64,000 bases of DNA from MED-G116 sp038147495 (GTDB lineage: Bacteria; Pseudomonadota; Alphaproteobacteria; Puniceispirillales; Puniceispirillaceae): NCBI GenBank assembly GCA_038147495.1, contig JAYQTT010000016.1:399763-463762 (forward strand). Direction: 5' to 3'. The position numbers and the translations under genes are program-made. Each line of letters starts with the position of its first letter. The stretch's first letter is position 1. Positions 8,329 through 16,681 of this stretch are shown here, in pieces. The notes beneath the pieces are model-generated. The model was given only the letters and a program-made list of their open reading frames with translations. It searched no databases and was not told where the DNA came from.

Positions 8329-9524
8329 GCCTCGATAATCATCGAGACGCCCTGACCAACGCCAACACACATGGTACAAAGCGCATATCGTCCGCCGCGC
8401 CGCTTTAACTCATAAGCTGCCGTCAGCACAAGCCGTGCACCAGACATGCCAAGCGGGTGGCCAATCGCGATCGCCCCGCCATTCGGGTTTACGTGCGGCG
8501 CATCATCATCAATGCCAAGCTGGCGAAGACAGGCAAGCCCCTGCGCCGCAAAGGCCTCATTGATCTCGATCACATCCATATCTTCAATCGAAAGACCGGC
8601 CATATCCAGCGCTTTTCTGGTGGCAGGCACCGGCCCAATTCCCATAACGCGCGGCGCCACCCCGGCGGCAGCTGTTGCCAAGATCCGCGCCATTGGCCGC
8701 AAACCATGCATCTTGGCCCCTTCGGCCGAGGCCAGCAACAGCGCCGCTGCCCCGTCATTGACGCCCGATGCATTGCCAGCGGTTACCGTTGAGCCGTCAC
8801 CATTTACCCCGGCAAGGCTGGCAAGCCGTTCAGCTTTGGTATCGGGGCGGGGATGCTCGTCAGTATCGAATATAACCGGATCACCGCGGCGTTGAGGAAC
8901 TGGCACGGGAATGATTTCGTCAGCGAATTTCTGGGCGGCGTGCGCAGCTGCCCAGCGTTGCTGCGAGCGCAGCGCAAACGCATCCTGATCGGCGCGGCTG
9001 ATATGATAATCAGCTGCAACATGATCGGCTGTTTCGGGCATTGAATCGACCCCATAAGCGGCCTTCATTGCCGGATTTACAAACCGCCACCCAATCGTTG
9101 TGTCATAAATCTCGGCCTTACGCGCAAAGGCGGTTTCAGATTTTGGCAGGATAAAGGGCGCGCGGCTCATGCTCTCAACACCGCCCGCAATGGCCAGATG
9201 ATAATCACCTGCCCGAATGCCTCGTGCTGCCGTGGCAACAGCATCCATGCCCGATGCACAAAGGCGGTTAATCGTGCTTGCAGGCACCTCAACCGGCAGC
9301 CCTGCCAGCAGCGACGCCATCCGCGCGACATTGCGGTTATCTTCACCAGCCTGATTGGCCGCACCAAAAACCACCTCGTCAATGGCGCCCTTGTTTAAAT
9401 CTGGGTAACGCGCAAGCAATGCCTCGATCACATGCGCGGCCATATCATCTGGACGCATTGATGAGAGTGCGCCACCAAAGCGGCCAATCGGAGTTCTAAC
9501 AGCATCACAAATAAAGGCATTCAT
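8322..9524 (-). CDS. Acetyl-CoA acyltransferase, PaaJ/PcaF-like thiolase
   Basis: A 400-residue thiolase. It has the nucleophile Cys in NRLCASGMDAV near residue 90, the FGAANQAGEDNRNVARMA stretch typical of 3-oxoadipyl-CoA thiolases, GGAIAIGHPLGMSGARL with the catalytic His, and CTMCVGVGQG with the second Cys at the C-terminus. It would cleave 3-oxoadipyl-CoA (or another 3-oxoacyl-CoA) to acetyl-CoA and succinyl-CoA. The ATG at 9524 follows AGGA at 7 bases; an ATG 7 codons earlier lacks this. It starts only 36 bases after the LivF stop, so it is probably the last gene of the transporter operon. Confidence 0.85.
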   Translation of the reverse strand: MNAFICDAVRTPIGRFGGALSSMRPDDMAAHVIEALLARYPDLNKGAIDEVVFGAANQAGEDNRNVARMASLLAGLPVEVPASTINRLCASGMDAVATAARGIRAGDYHLAIAGGVESMSRAPFILPKSETAFARKAEIYDTTIGWRFVNPAMKAAYGVDSMPETADHVAADYHISRADQDAFALRSQQRWAAAHAAQKFADEIIPVPVPQRRGDPVIFDTDEHPRPDTKAERLASLAGVNGDGSTVTAGNASGVNDGAAALLLASAEGAKMHGLRPMARILATAAAGVAPRVMGIGPVPATRKALDMAGLSIEDMDVIEINEAFAAQGLACLRQLGIDDDAPHVNPNGGAIAIGHPLGMSGARLVLTAAYELKRRGGRYALCTMCVGVGQGVSMIIEAV

Positions 9525-9560
9525 GTTAAATCCTATCCGGCGCACCGGTTGTTTTCTTCC

Positions 9561-10268
9561 TCAAACTCCAAGATAACGCGCGGTCAGCCCATCGGTTCCA
9601 AGCAATGTTTTTGAATCCCCGTCCCTGACAACGCGCCCCTTGTCCAGAATATAATGGTGATCGGCCAGCCTAGCCATGGCTTTGACATTTTTATCAATAA
9701 TCAGGATCGACTGCCCCTCGGCCTTTAGCGTGGCAAGACAATCCCATATCTGATTGCGGATGATCGGGGCTAGCCCCTCGGTTGCCTCGTCAAGGATCAA
9801 TAGTTTTGGATTGGTCATCAGCGCGCGTCCAATCGCCAGCATTTGCTGTTCACCACCTGATAGATGATTGCCCGCATGATCGCGTCGTTCGGCAAGCCTC
9901 GGAAATAATGCCAGCACGCGGTCATAATGCCAGTGCGATGCCGTATCATCACGCGGTGGCAGATAAAAGGTCTGTAAATTCTCAGCGACGTTCAGATTGG
10001 AAAAAATCTGCCGCCCTTCAGGCACCAGCCCGATACCGGCGCGCGCAATCTGAAATGGCAGCTGATCTGGCCGGTCATCGCCAAAGCGTTCAATACGCCC
10101 CGCGATCAAGGGCAACTGCCCCATGATCGTGCGGATGGTGGTGGTTTTGCCCATGCCGTTGCGGCCCATCAGTGAGACAACCTTGCCAGCCGGAACCGCC
10201 AGCGATACACCAAATAGAACCTGCCCCGCCCCATAGCCTGACTGAACATTGTGAAGATGCAGCATCAC
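9561..10268 (-). CDS. livF: Branched-chain amino acid ABC transporter ATP-binding protein LivF
   Basis: A 235-residue ATPase. Walker A is GRNGMGKTT, the signature is LSGGEQQMLAIGRAL, and Walker B is LLILDEATEGLAP. The GLVPEGRQIF motif before the signature is characteristic of the LivF subfamily. It energises import of branched-chain amino acids or related carboxylates together with LivG. It abuts the LivG gene with no gap and lies inside the leftward livJ-livH-livM-livG-livF-thiolase operon. Confidence 0.92.
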   Translation of the reverse strand: MMLHLHNVQSGYGAGQVLFGVSLAVPAGKVVSLMGRNGMGKTTTIRTIMGQLPLIAGRIERFGDDRPDQLPFQIARAGIGLVPEGRQIFSNLNVAENLQTFYLPPRDDTASHWHYDRVLALFPRLAERRDHAGNHLSGGEQQMLAIGRALMTNPKLLILDEATEGLAPIIRNQIWDCLATLKAEGQSILIIDKNVKAMARLADHHYILDKGRVVRDGDSKTLLGTDGLTARYLGV

Positions 10269-11021
10269 CTAGTCCTCATCGCCAAGATAGGCCGCTTTCA
10301 CCGCCTGATTATTACTGATTTCGTCGACGGTTCCAACAGCAATGACACTGCCCTCGACCAAGACTGTCAGGCGGTCGGCAAGGCGGAACACCGCATCCAT
10401 ATCATGCTCGATCAGTAAAATCGCCACATCGCCGCGAAGCCCATCAATGATTTCGGTCATGCGCTGGCCATCGTCAGGCCCGGCACCGGCCATTGGTTCA
10501 TCCAGCAATAAAAGGCTGGGCGCCGCGGCCATTGCCAGCGCCAGTTCTAGCATCCGCCGTTCACCATGCGCCAGATCACTAACCATCACATCAGCGCGGC
10601 CGGATAGCCCAACCCGATCAAGGATAGCGATGGCACCGTCAATCAATTGCCGGTCCGCGAAAGCCGGTTGTAAAAATCGAAAACTTTGGCTACGGCGCGC
10701 CTGCTCGGCAATGATCCCATTTTGCAAAACGGTAAAATCCATCAAGACATTACTGATCTGGAACGATCGGCCAATTCCGGCGCGGATACGCGCTGGCACC
10801 GAAAGGCCGGTTAGATCGCGCCCATTTAATAGCACCTGACCGCTGTCAGGTTTTAATGCGCCGTAAATCTGCTGGATCAAGGTGGTTTTCCCAGCGCCAT
10901 TCGGGCCAATTAACGCATGAATTTCCCCCGGCATTACGGTTAATGACAGGTCATTTGTCGCGGTCAATGCGCCGAATGATTTTGTTAGGTTGCGAAGTTC
11001 TAGAACCGGATTTGTCATCAT
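10269..11021 (-). CDS. livG: Branched-chain amino acid ABC transporter ATP-binding protein LivG
   Basis: A 250-residue ATPase with Walker A GPNGAGKTT, a LivG-type GIGRSFQISNV Q-loop, the signature LAHGERRMLELALAMA, Walker B LLLLDEPMAGAGPDD and a switch histidine in LLIEHDMD. Its start overlaps the LivM stop by four bases, indicating translational coupling. It pairs with LivF as the second ATPase of the transporter. Confidence 0.92.
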   Translation of the reverse strand: MMTNPVLELRNLTKSFGALTATNDLSLTVMPGEIHALIGPNGAGKTTLIQQIYGALKPDSGQVLLNGRDLTGLSVPARIRAGIGRSFQISNVLMDFTVLQNGIIAEQARRSQSFRFLQPAFADRQLIDGAIAILDRVGLSGRADVMVSDLAHGERRMLELALAMAAAPSLLLLDEPMAGAGPDDGQRMTEIIDGLRGDVAILLIEHDMDAVFRLADRLTVLVEGSVIAVGTVDEISNNQAVKAAYLGDED

Positions 11022-12040
11022 TTCACCGCTGTTTTACCCCGACCAAGGCGGGGCAGAATCTTGCGGTCGATCAGCCCGACCAATCCGCCGCGTCCAAATA
11101 GCACCACCATGATTAACAGCGGGCCAAATAACACCATCCAGTTCTCGGCATAGGCTGGTGCCAGTGCCCCAAGCATTAATGGTAAAAATTCTTCAAGTAG
11201 CAAAAAGACAATCGCGCCAAGCAGCGGTCCTGCCAGCGTTCCAAGCCCGCCAAGGATGATGATGATCATCAACTCACCTGACCGTGTCCAATGCATGATG
11301 TCGGGGGATACATATTCCTGCCAACTGGCAAACAAAGTTCCCGCCAGCCCGCAAATTACGGCCGAAATTACATAGCCGGTAATTTTGAAATGAAGTGGCA
11401 CAAGCCCCATCGCTTCAACGCGAGACTCATTGCTTTTAATGGCGCGCAAGGTCACCCCAAAGCGTGATCGCACGACAAACATTAACAAAAGCGCAACAAG
11501 TGCCAACATCGCCCAGATCAGAAAATATAGCCGTAATGGCTCATAAAGATCGATCAGCAGAAATTCGGCGCGGTCAATGCTCATGCCGTCATCGCCGCCA
11601 AATTGTTCCAGCGAAACAAACAGAAAAAACAGCATCTGCGCAAAGGCAAGCGTGATCATAATAAAGTAGATGCCAGTTGTGCGCAGCGCCAAATAGCCGA
11701 TCACCAGCCCCAGGCTGGCGCAAACCGCGATGCTAAGCAGGATATGCGCCCAGCCATTCATCAGGCCGTAAAACTGACCAATGCCAACACAATAAGCGCC
11801 AATACCAATAAAGGCCGCATGACCGAACGAAACCATGCCGCCATAGCCAAGAACAAGATTAAGCCCCATGGCCGCCATGCCAAGCAGCATGATCCGCATC
11901 ACAACGTCGTTCCAGAACGGCAGATCAACAAGATGCGTGACGATTGGAAAAAGCGCAAATCCGGCAATGAGCAGCCACAGCAATTTATTGTCGCGGATGC
12001 CAGCGTGAATCAGACCAAAAAATTGTAATAATCCGGTCAT
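11018..12040 (-). CDS. livM: Branched-chain amino acid ABC transporter permease LivM
   Basis: A 340-residue inner-membrane permease with about nine hydrophobic segments. It carries the family motifs LNLVLGYGGMVSFGHAAFIG and, on the cytoplasmic loop, LRAIKSNESRVEAMGL (the EAA-like coupling segment for the ATPases). LGGLGTLAGPLLGA near the C-terminus is also standard. It forms the heterodimeric channel with LivH, whose stop is four bases upstream of this start. Confidence 0.9.
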   Translation of the reverse strand: MTGLLQFFGLIHAGIRDNKLLWLLIAGFALFPIVTHLVDLPFWNDVVMRIMLLGMAAMGLNLVLGYGGMVSFGHAAFIGIGAYCVGIGQFYGLMNGWAHILLSIAVCASLGLVIGYLALRTTGIYFIMITLAFAQMLFFLFVSLEQFGGDDGMSIDRAEFLLIDLYEPLRLYFLIWAMLALVALLLMFVVRSRFGVTLRAIKSNESRVEAMGLVPLHFKITGYVISAVICGLAGTLFASWQEYVSPDIMHWTRSGELMIIIILGGLGTLAGPLLGAIVFLLLEEFLPLMLGALAPAYAENWMVLFGPLLIMVVLFGRGGLVGLIDRKILPRLGRGKTAVK

Positions 12041-12044
12041 GTCA

Positions 12045-12965
12045 CTATCCCTTGGCTGGAAACAGGCCGGTTGGCCGGAAAATCAGTACCACTGCCATCA
12101 GAATATAAACCAGCATTGACGCCAATGCGGGCCCGGCACCGTCGGCGGTTGCCTGCTCGACAAATAACCGCAAAATTGATGGCAGAAAAACCCGCCCGAG
12201 GGTATCAACCAGCCCCACGATAATCGCCGCAACAAAGGCGCCGCGAACCGAACCAATACCGCCAATGATGATCACCACAAGCGATAGAATCAGCAAAGGC
12301 TCACCCATGCCCGATTGCACCGCAGTCAACGGCCCCAGCATCATGCCAGCCACACCGGCAAGGCACGCACCGGTTGCAAAGATCAGCCGGAACAGAATTT
12401 TGATATTAACCCCCAACGCGGCCGTCATTTCCGGATTGTTTGCCCCGGCGCGCACCATCGCCCCAATACGGGTTTTAGACACGAATAAATGAATCCCCAG
12501 CGCAATGATAAGGCCAACACCGATCACCCCAAGCCGGAAAGCCGGATAGGGTGTTTCAGGTAAAATCTCGACAAAGCCTGACAGCGATGGCGGCAAATCT
12601 GAATAAATCGCGGCCGGGCCAAAGCCAATACGAATAGCCTCGTTAAAAAACAGGATCAGACCAAAGGTCGCCAAGACCTGTTCCATATGATCGCGCCGAT
12701 AAAGATGCCGGATGATTAATAATTCGAGAAGATAGCCGCTAGCAAATGTAATGGGAATGGCCAGACCCAGCCCGACAAAGAAATTGCCCGTGGCTTGGGT
12801 AATCGCCGCCGCTGCGTAGGCGCCAATCATCACCTGCGCACCATGCGCCAGAAAGACGAAATCCATAATCCCCAGAATAAGGGTCAAACCGGCAGCGACC
12901 AGAAACAAGGTAACGCCGGCTTGCAGACCGTTGAAAGTCTGTTCAAGAATAAGGGTAAGGGTCAT
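12045..12965 (-). CDS. livH: Branched-chain amino acid ABC transporter permease LivH
   Basis: A 306-residue permease with eight or so membrane segments. GLTLILGIMDFVFLAHGAQ near residue 25 is the LivH N-terminal motif. A coupling loop around residue 180 (GAMVRAGANNPEMTAALGVN) and VVIIIGGIGSVRGAFVAA follow. It lies directly before LivM. A long stem-loop separates it from the binding-protein gene, which fits the usual excess of binding protein over permease. Confidence 0.9.
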   Translation of the reverse strand: MTLTLILEQTFNGLQAGVTLFLVAAGLTLILGIMDFVFLAHGAQVMIGAYAAAAITQATGNFFVGLGLAIPITFASGYLLELLIIRHLYRRDHMEQVLATFGLILFFNEAIRIGFGPAAIYSDLPPSLSGFVEILPETPYPAFRLGVIGVGLIIALGIHLFVSKTRIGAMVRAGANNPEMTAALGVNIKILFRLIFATGACLAGVAGMMLGPLTAVQSGMGEPLLILSLVVIIIGGIGSVRGAFVAAIIVGLVDTLGRVFLPSILRLFVEQATADGAGPALASMLVYILMAVVLIFRPTGLFPAKG

Positions 12966-13014
12966 AGGCCGTAACCAGTCGCGCTAGCCGCGCCGTTGTG
13001 CAGACTGTTTGTTC

Positions 13015-13047
13015 CCAGCCAGCAGCACAGAAACGGCCGCTGGCTGG
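13015..13047. terminator. Stem-loop between livJ and livH
   Basis: The 9-base arms CCAGCCAGC (13015-13023) and GCTGGCTGG (13039-13047) are perfect inverted repeats around a 15-base loop. Seven Ts follow on the plus strand (13048-13054), so it reads as a rho-independent terminator only rightward, where no gene ends. On the leftward livJ transcript it is a hairpin without a T tail, more likely protecting the livJ message or attenuating read-through. Confidence 0.6.
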
Positions 13048-13059
13048 TTTTTTTAGGAT

Positions 13060-14214
13060 TTAGAATTTACAATTTACCGCATATGAGTCGGCGTGATTAT
13101 TAAAGACAGTGCTAATCACCTTGGTTGTGACAACGCCGTCAGCATCCTTCACTGTTTCACGCAGATAGATATTCTGGATCGGAAAATGATTTGTGTTCAT
13201 TTTCAGATTGCCGCGGGTGGTTGGGATATCGCCTGTTGCCAGTGCGGCGCGCATTTTGGCGGTGTCCTTGCTACCAGATTTTGCAATTGCATAATCGATC
13301 GCCAAGATCGTGTCATAGGCCTGTGCCGCATAGAAAGACGGATAGCCGCCAAACTGAGCTTTGTAATCGGCAACAAATTTCTTATTGATCGGATTATCAA
13401 GATCGGGTGACCAGGTTTGTGTGCCAAGGATGCCGAGCGCCGAATCTTTCAACGCCGGTAATGATACCCCGTCAACGCTAAAGACCTGATAGAGTTTGCT
13501 AACCCCATCCATACCCGCCTGCTTCCACTGTTTGACAAAATTGATCCCCATCCCGCCCGGCTGGAAAATCATCGTTGTTTCAGGCTTGGCGGCGCGCAAT
13601 GCCGACAGCTCGGCCTGAAAATCAGACTGGCCCAGCTTGGTGTATACTTCGCCAACCACATTACCTTTGTAATAGCGCTTGAAGCCGGACAGCATGTCCT
13701 TGCCGGCCTGATAGTTTGGCGCCATCAGATAGACCGATTTAATGCCGGCATCCTGCATATGTTTGCCCATGGCCTCTGGCGTTTGGTCATTCTGCCATGA
13801 CATGGAAAAGAAATTCTCGTGGCATTGATCACCGGCAATCGGCGACGGGCCAGCGTTCGAGCTGATCAGCAAATTGCCTGCACGGGTTACCGGCTTGTGA
13901 ATCGCCATCAGCAGGTTTGACCAGATAACGCCGGCGACAATATCCACCCGATCGCTTTTCAGCAAACGGTTCGCCAGCTGTTTGGCAATATCGGGTTTGC
14001 GCTGATCATCGGCATAGATGATTTCGGCATCCATACCGCCAAGCTTGCCGCCCTTGTGCTGCATAGCCAGATTGACTGCGTTCTGCATCTGTTTGCCAAT
14101 AATGCCGGCACCGCCAGACAATGTGGTCATATAGCCGATCTTAACCGTTTCGGCCATTGCCGGCATTGCGGCCATCGCCGCCGTGACAGCGCAAATCGTC
14201 ATAAGTTTTTTCAT
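13060..14214 (-). CDS. ABC transporter substrate-binding protein, LivJ-like
   Basis: A 384-residue periplasmic binding protein (type I fold). The start at 14214 (MKKLMTICAVTAAMAAMPAMA) gives a signal peptide cleaved after AMA. It is preceded by GGGAG at 8 bases, and a longer frame to 14286 adds only a non-conserved leader. KIGYMTTLSGGAGIIGKQM and AQAYDTILAIDYAI are family features. It should capture the ligand for LivHMGF. The thiolase at the end of the operon hints at a carboxylic or aromatic acid ligand rather than leucine, but this is inference. Confidence 0.88.
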   Translation of the reverse strand: MKKLMTICAVTAAMAAMPAMAETVKIGYMTTLSGGAGIIGKQMQNAVNLAMQHKGGKLGGMDAEIIYADDQRKPDIAKQLANRLLKSDRVDIVAGVIWSNLLMAIHKPVTRAGNLLISSNAGPSPIAGDQCHENFFSMSWQNDQTPEAMGKHMQDAGIKSVYLMAPNYQAGKDMLSGFKRYYKGNVVGEVYTKLGQSDFQAELSALRAAKPETTMIFQPGGMGINFVKQWKQAGMDGVSKLYQVFSVDGVSLPALKDSALGILGTQTWSPDLDNPINKKFVADYKAQFGGYPSFYAAQAYDTILAIDYAIAKSGSKDTAKMRAALATGDIPTTRGNLKMNTNHFPIQNIYLRETVKDADGVVTTKVISTVFNNHADSYAVNCKF

Positions 14215-14413
14215 CTTTGTCTCCCTCGAAATGCAATCTGGCCTGTCGCCGATTTTATTCGCTCTTGTCGTGGTATGGTCTGGCATGATTTGACGTTATC
14301 AGTGCCATTTTGAAACATTTTGTCCCTGTCCCATCATTGCCAATTCCGCGCCGTGACGCAATGCGCTTTTCAGCATTCGCAAAATTTTATGGCTTGATGC
14401 TCCATTGTGAGCT

Positions 14414-15646
14414 CTAGCTGCCGATTAGGCGTGTCACCAGCATCCAAAGGCCGATGCCGCCAATTACATATGACGCCGGAACTGCGATCAGGCGCCGGTA
14501 CCACAGCGCGTTGCCCGCGGCGACACCGAATATCAAAAAGGCAGGCACAAGAACAGCAAGCTGGCCCAGCTCAACACCGATATTAAAGCTGATTAGGCTC
14601 AGCATAAACTGGTTGCTGGCGAGGCCGATATCGCCAAGCACACTGGCAAAGCCAAGCCCATGAAGAAGCCCAAATCCGAAAATCACCGCCAGCCGTCCAC
14701 CGCCTAAACGGGTGCTGCGCAAATTCTCAAAGGCAATATAAATGATGGACGCCGCGATTAATGGCTCGATAATTTCCGGCGACACCTCAATATAGCCGGT
14801 GCTTGCCAGCATCAATGTTGCCGTATGTGCCAGTGTAAACAGCGTGACCTGCCCCAGCAGTGGCCGCCATCGTGCGGCATAGAAAAACAGCCCCAGCACG
14901 AACAGAATGTGATCAAGCCCCTTTGGCACAATATGAACAAAACCAATTTTAATATAATCAAGCGCGACGGTTAGGGCCGGTTGAGCCGTTGTGCCACTGG
15001 TTAAAATTGGCGGGGTTATCGCCCCCGGTTCAAGATAGCCGGTATAGAGGGTTTCAGGCGTTTTCGCCGGATCTTGCTGGCGAACAACCAATGGCCCGAG
15101 GCTAGCAGCCCAGCCAAAGCGGACGCTTTTATCGGCGGGGTCAAGCATGGCTGATATAGCAAGCCTACTATTTCTAGGCAGGGTGATAGCCGGATTATCC
15201 TCAACGGTGATTGTTTCAAGCTGAAAATCGAGTGGCCGAAAATCACCGTCCGCTGCAGTGCCGGCAAGACCGGTCAGACTCTGTTTGAATTCGGGCCATT
15301 TCCGGGTGAATTCAGCGGCCAATTCAGCGGCGGGTAATTGCCGAAGCGCGTCATAATCGGCGCCTTGTGGTGCGTCGTCAGTGTCGCGCACTAGGCTGGC
15401 ATCAAGGCCGGCAAGAAACAGCTCGGCATTCAAATCAATGCTGATGTGAAGGCGGCTGGATGTGCCAGTTTCGGCGTCGCCGCCGGCCGCGTTCGACAGT
15501 GATAAATCGGCAACCGCTGGCCGGATTTCATGGGCCAATGCTGCCATGCTGAACGGGCTGATTAGCAACAGGAAAAGGCACAGGCCAAGATGGCATGATA
15601 AGGCTTTACAATTGGCAATCAATGGTCTGAAGTCTTTGCGAAACAT
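14414..15646 (-). CDS. HupE/UreJ family membrane protein
   Basis: A 410-residue protein. The first 40 residues are a signal peptide or membrane anchor ending in MAALA before HEIRPAV. A soluble periplasmic-like domain of about 170 residues follows. The C-terminal half has six or so membrane segments with HIVPKGLDHILFVLGLF, LFTLAHTATLML and FGFGLLHGLGFASVLGD, the histidine-rich motifs of HupE/UreJ nickel permease-like proteins. I placed the start at 15646 because the 69 residues before it overlap the opposite gene and are not signal-like. A nickel or cobalt transport role is known for relatives; here it is inferred. Confidence 0.75.
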   Translation of the reverse strand: MFRKDFRPLIANCKALSCHLGLCLFLLLISPFSMAALAHEIRPAVADLSLSNAAGGDAETGTSSRLHISIDLNAELFLAGLDASLVRDTDDAPQGADYDALRQLPAAELAAEFTRKWPEFKQSLTGLAGTAADGDFRPLDFQLETITVEDNPAITLPRNSRLAISAMLDPADKSVRFGWAASLGPLVVRQQDPAKTPETLYTGYLEPGAITPPILTSGTTAQPALTVALDYIKIGFVHIVPKGLDHILFVLGLFFYAARWRPLLGQVTLFTLAHTATLMLASTGYIEVSPEIIEPLIAASIIYIAFENLRSTRLGGGRLAVIFGFGLLHGLGFASVLGDIGLASNQFMLSLISFNIGVELGQLAVLVPAFLIFGVAAGNALWYRRLIAVPASYVIGGIGLWMLVTRLIGS

Positions 15647-15680
15647 GAATTGTTCAACTTTATGGTCTTTTGAGGATGGT

Positions 15681-16598
15681 ATGATTATTTCTGCTGTTAT
15701 GATGGTGAGTGTGGCGGCGCGAAAGATCGTCAAAATAACCTGTAATATAGCTAAAATAGGATTGGCATTTGCCGGGTTTCTTATCGCTATATCAGCATCA
15801 TCACAGGCCCATGAATTCTGGATTGAGCCATCGTCGTTCCAGCCCAAATCCAATCAAACCTTAACGGCAGATTTGCTAATTGGCACTGATTTTTTGGGGA
15901 CATCGGCAATTTATGTTCCGGATCAGATCGAGGCATTTGCGCTTTTGCGGCCGACTATCAATGACAAGCCGGATGATCGACTGGAACGGCAAGAGATTTC
16001 TGGCCGCTATGGTGATCGTCCGGCCGGAAAAATCAACTCTGGTGCGGCGGGCCTTGGCATTATTTTGCATCAAACTGCGCCGATCCGTATGGTCTATTTA
16101 TCGCCCACAAAGTTTGATGATTTTGCCCGCGAAAAAGGCTTTGATCAGGCGTTTGAACAGCATCAAAGCCTCGGCTTTTCGCTGGATAAGATCACCGAGC
16201 GCTATCAACGTTTTGCAAAAAGCCTGATCAATGTTGGTGGGGCTGGCACGGCCGGTGCTGGAAATGACCGCCATCTTGGTCTGGCGATCGAGCTTGTTGC
16301 CGAGGCGAATCCCTATCAATTGCCGCCCTTAGAAATGATGCCAATCCGGCTCTATGCAGGCGGCAAGCCGCTGGCCAATGCCCAGATTACCGTTTTCACC
16401 CGGCATAATCCGCGCCATGTGGAGACAGCAAAATATAAAACTGATCAGGAAGGCCGCGCGCGTTTTGCCCTATTGGCCGGACGCGACTACCTTGTTGATA
16501 GTGTGATTTTGCGGCCGTTGCGCGGGGCTGATGCGGGCGATGAAATGTGGGAATCGCTATGGGCGTCATTGACCTTTCATGTGCCCACCCCAAAATGA
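15681..16598 (+). CDS. DUF4198 domain protein, secreted, possible metal-uptake partner
   Basis: A 305-residue protein. The start at 15681 (GAGG at 6 bases) gives a hydrophobic signal segment ending SASSQA before HEFWIEPSSFQPK. That HEFW opening is characteristic of DUF4198 proteins, which are often encoded beside cobalt/nickel transport components. ADLLIGTDFLG and the later RFALLAGRDYLVDSV stretch fit an immunoglobulin-like, carboxypeptidase-regulatory-like fold. Its start lies only 34 bases from the divergent HupE/UreJ start, which supports a shared role. The stop codon sits in a short tandem repeat. Confidence 0.7.
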   Translation: MIISAVMMVSVAARKIVKITCNIAKIGLAFAGFLIAISASSQAHEFWIEPSSFQPKSNQTLTADLLIGTDFLGTSAIYVPDQIEAFALLRPTINDKPDDRLERQEISGRYGDRPAGKINSGAAGLGIILHQTAPIRMVYLSPTKFDDFAREKGFDQAFEQHQSLGFSLDKITERYQRFAKSLINVGGAGTAGAGNDRHLGLAIELVAEANPYQLPPLEMMPIRLYAGGKPLANAQITVFTRHNPRHVETAKYKTDQEGRARFALLAGRDYLVDSVILRPLRGADAGDEMWESLWASLTFHVPTPK

Positions 16599-16626
16599 GC
16601 CGCCAAAAATGAGGCGCCAAAATAAG
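16588..16626. repeat. Three imperfect 12-14 base tandem units at a gene end
   Basis: CCCCAAAATGAG, CCGCCAAAAATGAG and GCGCCAAAATAAG follow one another from about 16588. The TGA in the first unit is the stop of the DUF4198 gene. Confidence 0.7.
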
Positions 16627-16681
16627 ACCAGACAAGGATCGACCAAACAGACTTAAAACCGGTAGGAGGTAACCCATTATT

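Noticed and set aside
10342..10839. 165-residue rightward ORF inside livG
   Set aside because: Serine- and arginine-rich shadow composition, antisense to conserved ATPase motifs.
15462..15680. N-terminal extension of the DUF4198 protein
   Set aside because: The extension overlaps the opposite HupE/UreJ gene, and the start at 15681 has a good Shine-Dalgarno followed by a signal peptide.
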